From Nocardioides marmoribigeumensis (lineage in GTDB: Bacteria; Actinomycetota; Actinomycetes; Propionibacteriales; Nocardioidaceae): DNA of 64,000 bases. Numbering within the stretch: the first letter of the stretch is position 1; every line of letters starts with the position of its first letter. The translations under genes were made by a program, and so were the position numbers. Shown in pieces: positions 51,210-60,317 of this stretch. The notes under the pieces were generated by a model that did no database searches, was not told the DNA's origin, and saw nothing but the letters and a program-made list of their open reading frames with translations. The stretch lies in the NCBI RefSeq assembly GCF_031458325.1, contig NZ_JAVDYG010000001.1, forward strand, positions 930,001 through 994,000. The letters are read 5' to 3'.

Positions 51210-53437
51210 TCGCTGTCGTCGGTGGCGTCAGCCGCGTCGTCGGAGCCCTCAGCGGACTCCTCGACGACCGGGATCAGCGACAGCTTGCCCCGGTCGTCGA
51301 TCTCGGCGATCTGGACCTGGATCTTCTGGCCGACGGACACGACGTCCTCGACGGCCTCGACCCGGCGGCCACCGGCCAGCGAGCGCAGCTTGCTGATGTG
51401 CAGCAGGCCGTCCTTACCGGGCAGCAGCGAGATGAAGGCGCCGAAGTTCGTCGTCTTGACCACGGTGCCGAGGTAGCGCTCGCCGATCTCGGGCATCGTC
51501 GGGTTGGCGATCGCGTTGACGGCCTGGCGGGCAGCCTCGGCAGCCTCGCCGTTGGTCGCACCGATGTAGATCGTGCCGTCGTCCTCGATGGACAGCGACG
51601 CACCGGTGTCGTCCTGGATCTGGTTGATCACCTTGCCCTTGGGGCCGATGACCTCACCGATCTTGTCGACGGGGATCTTGACGGTGATGATGCGCGGCGC
51701 GAGCAGGCTCATCTCGGCCGGCTCGGCGATCGCCTCGGCCATCACGTCGAGGATCTCCATGCGCGCGTCACGGGCCTGCGACAGCGCCGCGGCCAGGACC
51801 TCGGCAGGGATGCCGTCGAGCTTGGTGTCGAGCTGCAGCGCGGTGACGAACTCACGGGTGCCGGCGACCTTGAAGTCCATGTCGCCGAACGCGTCCTCGG
51901 CACCGAGGATGTCGGTCAGCGCGACGTACTCCGTCTTGCCGTCGACCTCGTCGGAGATGAGGCCCATCGCGATGCCCGCGACCGAGGCGCGCAGCGGCAC
52001 ACCGGCCTGCAGCAGCGACAGGGTCGAGGCGCAGACCGAGCCCATCGAGGTGGAGCCGTTGGAGCCCATCGCCTCGGAGAGCTGGCGGATCGCGTAGGGG
52101 AACTCCTCACGCGTCGGCAGCACCGGAAGGAGCGCACGACGGGCGAGCGCGCCGTGGCCGACCTCGCGACGCTTGGGCGAGCCCACGCGACCGGTCTCAC
52201 CGGTGGAGAACGGCGGGAAGACGTACTTGTGCATGTAGCGACGCGTCTTCTCGGGGCTGAGCGTGTCGAGCTTCTGCTCCAGCGTCAGCATGTTGAGGGT
52301 GGTGACGCCCAGGATCTGGGTCTCGCCACGCTCGAACAGCGCCGAGCCGTGCACGCGCGGGATGATCTCGACCTCGGCGTGCAGGTCGCGGATGTCGGTC
52401 AGGCCGCGGCCGTCCATGCGGACCTTGTCGCGCAGCACGCGCTGACGCACGAGCTTCTTGGTGACCGAGCGGAACGCCGCACCGATCTCCTTCTCGCGAC
52501 CCTCGAACTGCGGGCCGACCTGCTCCAGGACGGCGTCCTTGACCTCGTCGAGCTTGGACTCGCGCTCCTGCTTGCCGGCGATGGTCAGCGCCTGCGCCAG
52601 GTTGTCCGAGGCAGCAGCCTCGACCGCGTCGTAGACGTCGTCCTCGTAGTCGAGGAAGATCGGGAACTCCTGCACCGGCTTGGCCGCCTGCTTGGCCAGC
52701 TCGGACTGCGCGTCGCACAGCTGCTTGATGAAGGGCTTGGCCGCGTCGAGGCCGGTGGCCACGACGGACTCGCTCGGCGCCTCGGCGCCGGACTGGATCA
52801 GGTCCCAGGCGGTCTCGGTGGACTCCGCCTCGACCATCATGATCGCGACGTCGCCGGACTCGGTGACGCGGCCCGCGACGACCATGTCGAACACGGCGTG
52901 CTCGAGCTGGCTGTGCGACGGGAACGCCACCCACTGGCCCTCGATGAGCGCGACGCGCACGCCGCCGACCGGGCCGGAGAACGGCAGGCCGGAGAGCTGG
53001 GTCGACATCGACGCGGCGTTGATCGCCAGCACGTCGTAGGGCTGGTCGGGGTCGAGCGCCAAGACCGTGATGACGACCTGGACCTCGTTGCGCAGGCCCT
53101 TCTTGAAGGTCGGGCGCAGCGGGCGGTCGATCAGGCGGCAGGTGAGGATCGCGTCCTCACCGGGACGACCCTCGGACCGGAAGAACGAGCCGGGGATCTG
53201 GCCCACGGCGTACATCCGCTCCTCGACGTCGATCGTCAGGGGGAAGAAGTCGAAGTGGTCCTTCGGGTGCTTGCCGGCGGTCGTCGCCGACAGCAGCATC
53301 GTCTCGTCGTCGAGGTAGGCCGTGACGGAGCCGGCGGCCTGACGGGCCAGCAGGCCGGTCTCGAACTTGACGGTGCGGGTGCCGAACTTGCCGTTGTCCA
53401 GAACGGTCTCGACGGCGGAGATGACAGGTTCCTCCAC
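51206..53437 (-). CDS. pnp: Polynucleotide phosphorylase/guanosine pentaphosphate synthetase
   Basis: A 743-residue, 3'-5' phosphorolytic exoribonuclease of RNA decay. Two RNase PH-like cores are joined by a helical domain ([15 protein letters not shown]-type block read here as [36 protein letters not shown]), then a KH domain ([22 protein letters not shown], near 600) and an S1 domain ([30 protein letters not shown]). An acidic tail ends the chain. The start is GTG 53437 with AGAGGAG upstream. It follows rpsO, as in most bacteria. Confidence 0.97.
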   Translation of the reverse strand: MEEPVISAVETVLDNGKFGTRTVKFETGLLARQAAGSVTAYLDDETMLLSATTAGKHPKDHFDFFPLTIDVEERMYAVGQIPGSFFRSEGRPGEDAILTCRLIDRPLRPTFKKGLRNEVQVVITVLALDPDQPYDVLAINAASMSTQLSGLPFSGPVGGVRVALIEGQWVAFPSHSQLEHAVFDMVVAGRVTESGDVAIMMVEAESTETAWDLIQSGAEAPSESVVATGLDAAKPFIKQLCDAQSELAKQAAKPVQEFPIFLDYEDDVYDAVEAAASDNLAQALTIAGKQERESKLDEVKDAVLEQVGPQFEGREKEIGAAFRSVTKKLVRQRVLRDKVRMDGRGLTDIRDLHAEVEIIPRVHGSALFERGETQILGVTTLNMLTLEQKLDTLSPEKTRRYMHKYVFPPFSTGETGRVGSPKRREVGHGALARRALLPVLPTREEFPYAIRQLSEAMGSNGSTSMGSVCASTLSLLQAGVPLRASVAGIAMGLISDEVDGKTEYVALTDILGAEDAFGDMDFKVAGTREFVTALQLDTKLDGIPAEVLAAALSQARDARMEILDVMAEAIAEPAEMSLLAPRIITVKIPVDKIGEVIGPKGKVINQIQDDTGASLSIEDDGTIYIGATNGEAAEAARQAVNAIANPTMPEIGERYLGTVVKTTNFGAFISLLPGKDGLLHISKLRSLAGGRRVEAVEDVVSVGQKIQVQIAEIDDRGKLSLIPVVEESAEGSDDAADATDDSE

Positions 53438-53666
53438 GGGAACTCCTCTTCGTGCAGAGGAGCGAGCGCGAACGCGCTGGACGAGCCATGTGCTCGTGGA
53501 GCCGGGTCCCGGTGGACCTGAACGGCCGGTCTTCGATCGAGGCCTGCGGGGGATGTGATCACCCGAGGGCCACTACCGAGGACCGGGCCGACGATTCGGC
53601 TCGCTCCTGGTGGATGGATCTTCAGTTGTGGGGCGTCCCGGGTGCGGGACAGGGCCGAACGTAGTC

Positions 53667-53697
53667 GGAGCGGCCACCCGTGAGGGGTAGCCGCTCC
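53667..53697 (-). terminator. Hairpin between rpsO and pnp
   Basis: GGAGCGGC (53667-53674) pairs with GCCGCTCC (53690-53697), with an inner ACCC/GGGT pair, 8 nt after the rpsO stop. No T-tract follows on the minus strand. It may be an attenuator or an RNase processing site in the rpsO-pnp leader; in E. coli that leader is the site of pnp autoregulation. Confidence 0.5.
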
Positions 53698-53704
53698 GGC
53701 AAGT

Positions 53705-53980
53705 TCAGCGACGCAGTCCGAGTCGCTCGACGATCGAGCGGTAGCGCTCGATGTCCTGCTTCTGCATGTAGTTGAGCAGGCGGCGACGACGGCCGACGAG
53801 GAGCAGCAGGCCACGACGCGTGTGGTGGTCGTGCTTGTGCTGCTTGAGGTGCTCGGTGAGGTGGGCGATCCGGTGGCTGAGCAGCGCGACCTGGACCTCG
53901 GGGGAACCCGTGTCGCCCTCGGACAGGGCGTACTCGGCAGCGATCTTCTTCTTGGTCTCAGCGTCGGTACCTTGCGACAA
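53705..53980 (-). CDS. rpsO: 30S ribosomal protein S15, TTG start
   Basis: A 91-residue protein matching S15 along its length: [61 protein letters not shown]. It binds 16S rRNA in the platform of the small subunit. The start is TTG at 53980, preceded by GAGGAG 7 nt upstream; upstream ATG/GTG codons would add a non-conserved extension. It is followed by pnp. A TTG start is unusual for such a highly expressed gene. Confidence 0.95.
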   Translation of the reverse strand: MSQGTDAETKKKIAAEYALSEGDTGSPEVQVALLSHRIAHLTEHLKQHKHDHHTRRGLLLLVGRRRRLLNYMQKQDIERYRSIVERLGLRR

Positions 53981-54220
53981 GGCGTTCTCCTCGATGGGGG
54001 TCTCGTTGCGCGGCGCGCCGGGGCTTGTCCACCCGGGCACTCTCGATCCGCGGCCGTTCAGACGGCAACCTGGAGAGACTACCAACGCCCCTCGGGGAGA
54101 CCCAAATCGCAGGTCAGACGCCCACCCGGGTCAGGCGGGCCGGTGCGGTCCGCGCTGCCCACACCTCGAGCGTACGGCGGCCCGTGGGAACGCGGACCGG
54201 CCGTCGGGAGTCGTCACGAC

Positions 54221-54916
54221 ATGAACGCTCGCCTGGTCGTCACCGCCGCCGTCCTCCTCGGTCTCGCCGCGTGCGGCGGTGACCCGCCCCGCACCATGTC
54301 GGGGGCCGGCCCGCGCACCGCCGACTTCGCGTACGACGACACCGGGGTCCCGATCGAGCCGGGGACCTACCGGGTGCCGCGCTCCCCGTGGTCGGCGGTC
54401 GACTTCACGGTGCGGTTCCCGCAGGGCTGGACCGCGCAGTACGGCCACGTCTACGCCGGCACCACCAGCGAGAAGACCGAGCACGGCTTCTATGCCGTCG
54501 TGGTCGACGAGATCTTCGCCGACGCGTGCCACCGCAGCGAGGTCGTGAAGAAGGTCGCCCCGGGGACCGACGCCCTCGTCGCGGCGCTGCGGCACCAGCC
54601 GGGACCGCGGGTGAGCAAGCCGGTGCGGACGACGATCGGCGGCCGGCCCGCGGTGCGTCTCGAGCTCCGCGTGCCGAAGGGGCTCGACCTCGGCGGCTGC
54701 CGCCTGACCCTCGACGGTGTCGACGGGCTCCAGATCTGGAAGAGCGTGCCGGCCGACAAGTACTTCGTGCTGCTCCCGGACTCGGTCTACACCGCCCACA
54801 TCGTCGACGTCGACGGCCGGCACCAGGTGTTCCTGTCGTCCTACCGCACGGCGACCTCGGCCGCGGACCGCGCCGAGCTCCAGCAGGTGCTCGACTCGAT
54901 CCGCATCGACTCCTGA
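54221..54916 (+). CDS. Secreted lipoprotein of unknown function
   Basis: A 231-residue protein with a lipoprotein signal (MNARLVVTAAVLLGLAAC, Cys18). The mature domain (EPGTYRVPRSPWSAVDFTVRFPQGWTAQYGHVY, then two Cys and a C-terminal VFLSSYRTATSAADRAELQQVLDSI) has the mixed alpha/beta look of LpqN/LpqT-like actinobacterial lipoproteins; this is tentative. The ATG at 54221 is chosen because the signal peptide begins there. It converges with the PadR-linked membrane protein gene, 4 nt away. Confidence 0.75.
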   Translation: MNARLVVTAAVLLGLAACGGDPPRTMSGAGPRTADFAYDDTGVPIEPGTYRVPRSPWSAVDFTVRFPQGWTAQYGHVYAGTTSEKTEHGFYAVVVDEIFADACHRSEVVKKVAPGTDALVAALRHQPGPRVSKPVRTTIGGRPAVRLELRVPKGLDLGGCRLTLDGVDGLQIWKSVPADKYFVLLPDSVYTAHIVDVDGRHQVFLSSYRTATSAADRAELQQVLDSIRIDS

Positions 54917-54920
54917 CCCC

Positions 54921-55958
54921 TCAGCGACCGGCCCTCCTCGTCGCGGCCGCCTTCTCCCGAGCCTTCTCGCCGGCCTCGATCGACGGCAGCGTCACGGGAG
55001 GTACGGCGACCAGCGGCGGTGGCACGAGCCGCGGCGGGCGGGGAGAGTGCCAGGCTCCCGGGAGCGCCTCGAACTGGTCGTACTGCGTGCGCTCGGGCAG
55101 CGGGAAGACGTTGTAGGCCTCGCTGTAGCGGCCCCCCTCGGCGTACCAGGGGAACGGCATCACGTCGGCACCCGTGGCGTCGTAGACATAGCCCGCGTCG
55201 AGCTCGAGCGGCTGGCCGTCCTGGTCGAACAGCTGCACCCCGACCAGCGGCTTGCCGTCGCGGTCGTAGGCGTAGACGTTGCGCACCGGCGTGCCGTCGA
55301 GCGAGAGGCCGGGGACGTAGGGGTACGACGTGTCGTGCACGTCGTAGGTGCCCGACGCGGGGAACTGCCCCAGCACCACCGGTGTCAACAGGACCGCGAA
55401 GGCGTTGAGCCCCACGATCGTCAGCCGCACCCACGCAGGACGACGCGGCCACAGCCGCCCGCGCCCCAGCTGGACGCTCAGGACCGCGGCCACGACCAGG
55501 AGCAGGAAGCCGACCGCGGGCCCCTCCACGCTCGGGACGGGTGTGGGGCGGCCGCCGTTCAGCATCGCCAGCAGCTGGACCGCGACCCACGCGCGGGCCA
55601 CCCACCACACCGGACGCACCGCCTCGAGAAAGCCCCCGACCCCGGCGAGACCGGGGCGGTGCAGCACGCCGAGCGTGCGGTCGCGGGCGTCGTCGAGCAG
55701 GTCGGTCAGGCTGCCGCGGGGGCGCAGCCGGCCACGCGGGGTGAGGCCGGCAGCCGCGCGCAGCTCGGCGGCGTAGGCCGCGGGGTCGCCCAGGACATCT
55801 GGCCCCTGCTCGGCGACCAGGTCGGACAGGTCGGCGGCGAGTCCCTCGGTGAGGTCGTCGCGCTCCTCGGCGGGCAGGTCCGCGAGGTGGCGGCGCACCG
55901 CGGCGACGAACTCCTCCACCTCGGGACGGACGTCGAGCTGGATCGTGGGCTCGTTCAT
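54921..55958 (-). CDS. PadR-associated membrane protein (HAAS/DUF1700-type N-terminal helix region)
   Basis: A 345-residue protein. The first 80 residues (VEEFVAAVRRHLADLPAEERDDLTEGLAADLSDLVAEQG) form the short helical domain typical of proteins encoded with PadR regulators. About three membrane helices follow (GPAVGFLLLVVAAVLSVQL, VRLTIVGLNAFAVLLTPVVLG and a weaker one near 110-130). The outside part has tandem Y/D-rich strands (NVYAYDRDGKPLVGVQLFDQDGQPLELDAGYVYD). Its ATG overlaps the PadR gene stop by 4 nt. It is probably the repressed target of PadR. Confidence 0.8.
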   Translation of the reverse strand: MNEPTIQLDVRPEVEEFVAAVRRHLADLPAEERDDLTEGLAADLSDLVAEQGPDVLGDPAAYAAELRAAAGLTPRGRLRPRGSLTDLLDDARDRTLGVLHRPGLAGVGGFLEAVRPVWWVARAWVAVQLLAMLNGGRPTPVPSVEGPAVGFLLLVVAAVLSVQLGRGRLWPRRPAWVRLTIVGLNAFAVLLTPVVLGQFPASGTYDVHDTSYPYVPGLSLDGTPVRNVYAYDRDGKPLVGVQLFDQDGQPLELDAGYVYDATGADVMPFPWYAEGGRYSEAYNVFPLPERTQYDQFEALPGAWHSPRPPRLVPPPLVAVPPVTLPSIEAGEKAREKAAATRRAGR

Positions 55959-56290
55959 CGGGTGGCTCCTGTGGCGTTCGAGAGAAGCGTGGTGACGGAG
56001 GTGGCGAAGGCGTCCCAGTCCTCGCGCTGCCGCTTGAGCTGCGCCTTGCCGGTGGCGGTGATGCCGTAGTACTTCCGGTGCGGTCCGGACTCGCTCGGCA
56101 CGACGTACGACGTCAGCGCGCCCGCCGAGTAGAGCCGCCGCAGCGTGCCGTAGACCGAGGCGTCGCCGACGTCGCCGAGCCCGGCCGTGCGGAGGCGGCG
56201 GACCACGTCGTAGCCGTAGCCGTCCTCGTCGTCGACCACCGCGAGCACCGCGAGGTCGAGCACCCCCTTGAGGAGCTGGGTGGTATCCAT
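55955..56290 (-). CDS. PadR-family transcriptional regulator
   Basis: A 111-residue winged-helix repressor: LLKGVLDLAVLAVVDDEDGYGYDVVRRL, then GDASVYGTLRRLYSAGALTSYVVPSESGPHRKYYGITATGKAQL, the PadR signature. The ATG at 56290 follows a TAGTGT -10 by 7 nt (leaderless); the frame extending to 56368 is not needed. An imperfect palindrome overlaps the promoter. It is first in the unit with the membrane protein gene. Confidence 0.93.
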   Translation of the reverse strand: MDTTQLLKGVLDLAVLAVVDDEDGYGYDVVRRLRTAGLGDVGDASVYGTLRRLYSAGALTSYVVPSESGPHRKYYGITATGKAQLKRQREDWDAFATSVTTLLSNATGATR

Positions 56291-56297
56291 GCGCTGC

Positions 56298-56323
56298 ACA
56301 CTACTGCGGATCACGCGGTAGTG
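56298..56323. promoter_or_regulatory. PadR operator and leaderless promoter
   Basis: CACTACTGCG-GATCA-CGCGGTAGTG (56299-56323) has arms matching at 9 of 10 positions. The minus-strand -10 TAGTGT (56298-56303) overlaps it, so the repressor should control its own operon and possibly the divergent alkD-like gene. Confidence 0.6.
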
Positions 56324-56351
56324 CGAGAGGCGACACACCAGGATCGTTCCC

Positions 56352-57026
56352 ATGGGGCTGGTCGACACCGTGCTGAGCGAGCTCGCCTCACGGGCCGATC
56401 CGGAGCGGGCGCAGCGGCAGCGGGACTACATGAAGTCCGAGCTGCCGTTCCACGGCGTGAGCCTCCCGACGGTGCGGGCGCTGGTGACGGACGCGCTCCG
56501 CGACCACCCACTGACCTCCCGCGAGGAGTGGGAGGCGACGGTCCGTGACCTGTGGGACGGGGCCGCGTTCCGCGAGGAGAGGTACGCCGCCCTGGCCGTC
56601 GCGCGGTCGGATCGCCGCTGGCTCGACGCCCGGGTGCTCGGCCTCGCGCGGCACCTCGTCGTGACCGGGGCGTGGTGGGACCTGGTCGACGAGACCGCCT
56701 CCCACGTGGTCGGGCCCGCGCTGACGACGGACCCGGTCGCCGTCACGCCGGTGATGCGGGACTGGGCGGTCGCGCCGGACGTGTGGCTCCGCCGTACCTC
56801 CGTCATCTGCCAGCTCCACCGCGGCCCCGGGACCGACCTCGATCTGCTGCGGTTCGCCATCGAGGCCAACGTGGACGACGACTCGTTCTGGCTGCGCAAG
56901 GCGGTCGGCTGGGCACTGCGGCAGCACGCGCGCACCGACCCCGACTGGGTCCGCGCCGAGGTCGAACGGCTCGGCGACCGGCTCTCGCCGCTGTCCCGCC
57001 GCGAGGCGCTCAAGCACCTGCCGTAG
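56352..57026 (+). CDS. DNA alkylation repair enzyme (AlkD-like DNA glycosylase)
   Basis: A 224-residue, all-helical HEAT-repeat protein. AlkD blocks are clear: AQRQRDYMKSELPFHGVSLPTVRAL, LAVARSDRRWLDA, GAWWDLVDETASHVVG, WAVAPDVWLRRTSVICQL and DDSFWLRKAVGWALRQHART. Trp, Asp and Arg in these motifs line the DNA-lesion pocket in the family, which excises N3- and N7-alkylpurines. It is divergent from the PadR gene and ends just before a long palindrome. Confidence 0.93.
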   Translation: MGLVDTVLSELASRADPERAQRQRDYMKSELPFHGVSLPTVRALVTDALRDHPLTSREEWEATVRDLWDGAAFREERYAALAVARSDRRWLDARVLGLARHLVVTGAWWDLVDETASHVVGPALTTDPVAVTPVMRDWAVAPDVWLRRTSVICQLHRGPGTDLDLLRFAIEANVDDDSFWLRKAVGWALRQHARTDPDWVRAEVERLGDRLSPLSRREALKHLP

Positions 57027-57035
57027 CGGCGAACC

Positions 57036-57073
57036 TGTCACTTCCCGAGCGTTGCAACGCTCGGGGAGTGACA
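57036..57073. repeat. Long near-perfect palindrome, 19-bp arms
   Basis: The sequence from 57036 to 57073 is an inverted repeat centred between 57054 and 57055, with one T/G non-complementary pair; the inner arm is CCCGAGCGTTG. As RNA it would be fully paired including one wobble. It sits 10 nt after the alkD-like stop and 48 nt before the oxidoreductase start. It could be a terminator without a T-run or a regulator site. Confidence 0.7.
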
Positions 57074-57075
57074 AC

Positions 57076-57095
57076 TTCACTAGGTACCTAGTGAA
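57076..57095. promoter_or_regulatory. Perfect 20-bp palindrome, probable operator of the oxidoreductase gene
   Basis: Arms TTCACTAGGT and ACCTAGTGAA are exact complements, with no spacer. The size and symmetry fit a TetR- or MarR-type dimer site. It lies 26 nt before the start of the molybdopterin oxidoreductase, where a promoter should be. No regulator gene adjoins it, so a distant regulator would be needed. Confidence 0.65.
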
Positions 57096-57120
57096 AACGA
57101 GCCCGTGTGAGGATGCCCCC

Positions 57121-59262
57121 ATGGCAGCCACCAGCACCGAGACCGTCCACGGCGTCTGCAACCTCTGCGAGGCGATCTGCGGGGTGCTGCTCACCGTGGA
57201 GCGGAGCCCCGAGGGGGACCGGGTGACCGGCATCAAGGGCAACCCCGAGGACCCCCTCTCCCGCGGCCACATCTGCCCCAAGGGCACGGCCCTGGCCGAC
57301 ATCCACACCGACCCCGACCGGCTGCGCAAGCCGATCCGCCGCGTGGGGTCCGAGTGGCACGAGATCGGCTGGGACGAGGCGATCGAGCTCGCGGTGACCG
57401 GCCTCGCCGACGTGCAGGACGAGCACGGCGACGACGCGGTCGGGGTCTACCTCGGCAACCCCAACGTCCACTCGCTCGGCGCGATGACCCACGGCAGCCA
57501 GGTCACCAAGGCGCTGCGCAGCCGCAACACCTACTCCGCCACCTCGGTCGACCAGCTGCCCCAGCAGCTGGTGGCCCACCTGCTCTACGGCCACCAGCTC
57601 CTGCTGCCCGTCCCCGACATCGACCGTTCCTCCCTGGTCGTGGTCTTCGGCGGCAACCCGATGGCCTCCAACGGCTCGCTGTGGACCGTCCCCGACTTCC
57701 CCCAGCGCCTGCGCGACCTGCAGAAGCGGGGCGGCCGTCTCGTCGTCCTCGACCCGCGCCGCACCGAGACCGCACGGGTCGCCGACGAGCACCACTTCGT
57801 GCGCCCCGGCACCGACGCCGCCGTCCTGCTCGCGATGGTCCACACGTTGTTCGCCGAGGACCTCACCCAGCCCGCGGAGTACGTCGACGGGGTCGACCGC
57901 GTCCGCGAGGCGGTCGCCGGCTTCACCCCCGAGTGGGCCGCCTCGGTCTCGGGGGTCGACGCCGACGTGATCGTCAAGCTGGCAAGGGACCTGGCGGGTG
58001 CGGACGCTGCTGCGGCGTACGGCCGGATGGGCGTGTCCACCCAGCCCTTCGGCACCGTCTGCGCCTGGGCGGTCAACGCGCTCAACATCCTCACCGGGCA
58101 CCTCGACTCCCCCGGCGGCGCGATGTTCACCTCCCCCGCGCTCGACATCATCGGCCAGGGGCTGATCGGCCGAGGCGGCCACGGACGCTGGCGCTCACGG
58201 GTGCGCGACCTGCCCGAGTCCAGCAGCGAGCTCCCCGTCGCGACGCTGGCCGACGAGATGCTCACCCCCGGCGACGGCCAGGTGCGGGCGCTGCTCACGA
58301 TGTCCGGCAACCCCGTGCTCTCGACCCCCGACGGCAGGCGGCTCGGCGAGGCCCTCGCGGGGCTGGACTTCATGGTCGCGGTCGACCTCTACCTCAACGA
58401 GACCACGCGTCACGCCGACGTGATCCTCCCGCCGACGTCGGCGCTCGAGCGCGACCACTACGACCTGGTCTTCCAGGCCCTCGCCGTGCGCAACACGGCC
58501 CGCTTCACCCCGGCGGTCGTCGAGCCCGCCAAGGGCACCCGCCACGACTGGCAGATCATGCGCGACCTCGCCCTCGGGCTCGTGGCCAGGCGGGAGGCGC
58601 GCACCGGCAAGAAGTCCGGGCTCCGCGCACGCGCCAAGCGTGAGCTGCGGCTGCGCACCTCCCCCACCGTGATGGTCGACCTCCTGCTGCGCCGCGGCCC
58701 GGCCAAGCTGTCGGTCCGCGCGCTCAAGAAGTCGCCGAACGGCGTCGACCTCGGCCCCCTCGAGCCCCGCCTGCCCGGTCGCCTCAAGACCACGGACAAG
58801 CGCATCGACCTCGCCCAGCCGATGGTCCTCGACGTGCTCGCCCGCGTGCGCTCGTCCCTGGCCGCCCCGGCGGGCGACGAGCTGCTGCTGATCGGCCGCC
58901 GCCACCAGCGCGACTGCAACTCCTGGATGCACAACACCGAGCGCCTCACCAAGGGCAAGGCCCGCCACCACCTGCTGATGCACCCCTCCGACCTCGCCTC
59001 GCGCGGCCTCGAGGACGGCGCCGTGGTCCAGGTCAGCTCCCGGGTCGGCAAGGTCGCCGTCGAGGTCAGGGCGACCGAGGACGTCATGCCAGGGGTGGTG
59101 TCGCTGCCCCACGGCTACGGCCACGGCGCCCCCGGCACCCGCCTGTCGCACTCCAACGGCGTCGCCGGCGTCAGCATCAACGACCTCACGGACCCCGAGG
59201 CGCTCGACGTCTCCGGCAACGCCGCCCTCAACGGTGTGCCGGTGACGGTGACGACCTCTTGA
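57121..59262 (+). CDS. Molybdopterin-dependent oxidoreductase (Fe-S/Mo-bisPGD family)
   Basis: A 713-residue protein. The N-terminal [4Fe-4S] site is CNLCEAICG...HICPKG (near residues 15-60). It is followed by molybdopterin-binding blocks: VVVFGGNPMASNG, RGGRLVVLDPRRTETARVADEH, YGRMGVSTQPFG, MSGNPVLSTPDGRR and HADVILPPTSALERDHYD. The C-terminal dinucleotide domain has SWMHNTERLTKG and HPSDLASRGLEDGAVVQVSS. There is no twin-arginine signal, so it is cytoplasmic. GTGAGGA precedes the ATG. Partner electron carriers are not encoded nearby; the substrate is unknown. Confidence 0.92.
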   Translation: MAATSTETVHGVCNLCEAICGVLLTVERSPEGDRVTGIKGNPEDPLSRGHICPKGTALADIHTDPDRLRKPIRRVGSEWHEIGWDEAIELAVTGLADVQDEHGDDAVGVYLGNPNVHSLGAMTHGSQVTKALRSRNTYSATSVDQLPQQLVAHLLYGHQLLLPVPDIDRSSLVVVFGGNPMASNGSLWTVPDFPQRLRDLQKRGGRLVVLDPRRTETARVADEHHFVRPGTDAAVLLAMVHTLFAEDLTQPAEYVDGVDRVREAVAGFTPEWAASVSGVDADVIVKLARDLAGADAAAAYGRMGVSTQPFGTVCAWAVNALNILTGHLDSPGGAMFTSPALDIIGQGLIGRGGHGRWRSRVRDLPESSSELPVATLADEMLTPGDGQVRALLTMSGNPVLSTPDGRRLGEALAGLDFMVAVDLYLNETTRHADVILPPTSALERDHYDLVFQALAVRNTARFTPAVVEPAKGTRHDWQIMRDLALGLVARREARTGKKSGLRARAKRELRLRTSPTVMVDLLLRRGPAKLSVRALKKSPNGVDLGPLEPRLPGRLKTTDKRIDLAQPMVLDVLARVRSSLAAPAGDELLLIGRRHQRDCNSWMHNTERLTKGKARHHLLMHPSDLASRGLEDGAVVQVSSRVGKVAVEVRATEDVMPGVVSLPHGYGHGAPGTRLSHSNGVAGVSINDLTDPEALDVSGNAALNGVPVTVTTS

Positions 59263-60170
59263 TCGAGCTCTACGACGACCCCGACGCGTTCCTCGCCGTC
59301 GCCGAGGACCACCTGCGGGCCGACCCCGTCGTCTCGACGGTGCTCGCCACCGCCACGCTCGCCGACCGGCGGGACCGGGCCGACGGTGTCCCCCTGCCCC
59401 ACCGGCCCCGCTGGTGGGCGGTCTCCCGCACCGGGTCCGAGGTCACCGGCTGCGCCTTCCGCAGCCCGACCCCCTTCCCGCCGTACCTCCTGCCGATGCC
59501 GGACCGCGACGCGCGCGCCCTGGCCCGCGCCCTACACGAGCGCTGCGAGGACGTGCGCGGGGCGTCCGGTGCGACGGAGGCCTGCGAGGCGTTCGCCGCC
59601 GGGTGGTCGGCGCTGACCGGCGCCCGGTCCCGCGCACTGGTGTGGTCCCGGCTGTTCGAGGCCCCTGCGATCGAGCCGCCCGCGGGCGTCCCCGGGGAGC
59701 TGCGTCGCGCCGGTGCCGCCGACCTCGACGTCGTCGTCGACCACCTCGCCGGCTTCCAGCACGACGCGGAGGTCCAGGCCGGCCGGGACGGCAGCGCCCG
59801 CGCCTACGACGACCTCGACCGCGACGCCGCGCTGCGCCGGATCCGCGCCGGCGAGTTCTGGGTGTGGAGCGTCGACGGGCAGGTCGTGAGCTCGGTCGGT
59901 GGCCACGACGACGTGTTCGGCGCCTCGCGGGTCGGGCCGGTCTACACCCCGCCGCAGCACCGGCGGCACGGGTACGCCGCCGCCGCGACCGCGGCCCTCT
60001 CCCAGCGGCTGCTCGACCGGGGCGTGCGGCCCTGCCTGTTCACCGACCTGGCCAACCCGACGAGCAACGGCATCTACACCCGCATCGGCTTCCGGCCCGT
60101 CCGCGACACCGTCGAGCTGACGTTCACCGACCGCACCGACCGCACCGACTGGGCGCACGCGCTCGCGTAG
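59259..60170 (+). CDS. GNAT-family acetyltransferase, two-domain
   Basis: A 303-residue protein whose TTG start overlaps the oxidoreductase stop (TTGA), implying coupling. The C-terminal half is the GNAT fold: GELRRAGAADLDVVVDHLAGF, FWVWSVDGQVVSSVG, RVGPVYTPPQHRRHGYAAAATAALSQRLL (acetyl-CoA loop HRRHGYA) and FTDLANPTSNGIYTRIGFRPV. The N-terminal 140 residues are a degenerate second GNAT-like part. The substrate is unknown. Confidence 0.88.
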   Translation: MIELYDDPDAFLAVAEDHLRADPVVSTVLATATLADRRDRADGVPLPHRPRWWAVSRTGSEVTGCAFRSPTPFPPYLLPMPDRDARALARALHERCEDVRGASGATEACEAFAAGWSALTGARSRALVWSRLFEAPAIEPPAGVPGELRRAGAADLDVVVDHLAGFQHDAEVQAGRDGSARAYDDLDRDAALRRIRAGEFWVWSVDGQVVSSVGGHDDVFGASRVGPVYTPPQHRRHGYAAAATAALSQRLLDRGVRPCLFTDLANPTSNGIYTRIGFRPVRDTVELTFTDRTDRTDWAHALA

Positions 60171-60317
60171 CACGCCCGCGCAGGGTCCCCAAGACCGTCC
60201 GGTCCGTGACCGCGGTTTGTCGAGGTCAAAGACGAGTGGCAGTGTGCAGATACGGCTCACGCACGTCGTGGGCCGCCACGACGTGCACGCAACCCCAGAG
60301 AGGACGACGAGGTCATC

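Noticed and set aside
51191-53521. A 776-codon plus-strand frame opposite pnp
   Set aside because: Antisense shadow rich in R/G/D; pnp is certain on the minus strand.
54121-54220. Possible rpsO-side small gene
   Set aside because: No ribosome site or homology; it is the leader of the lipoprotein gene at 54221.
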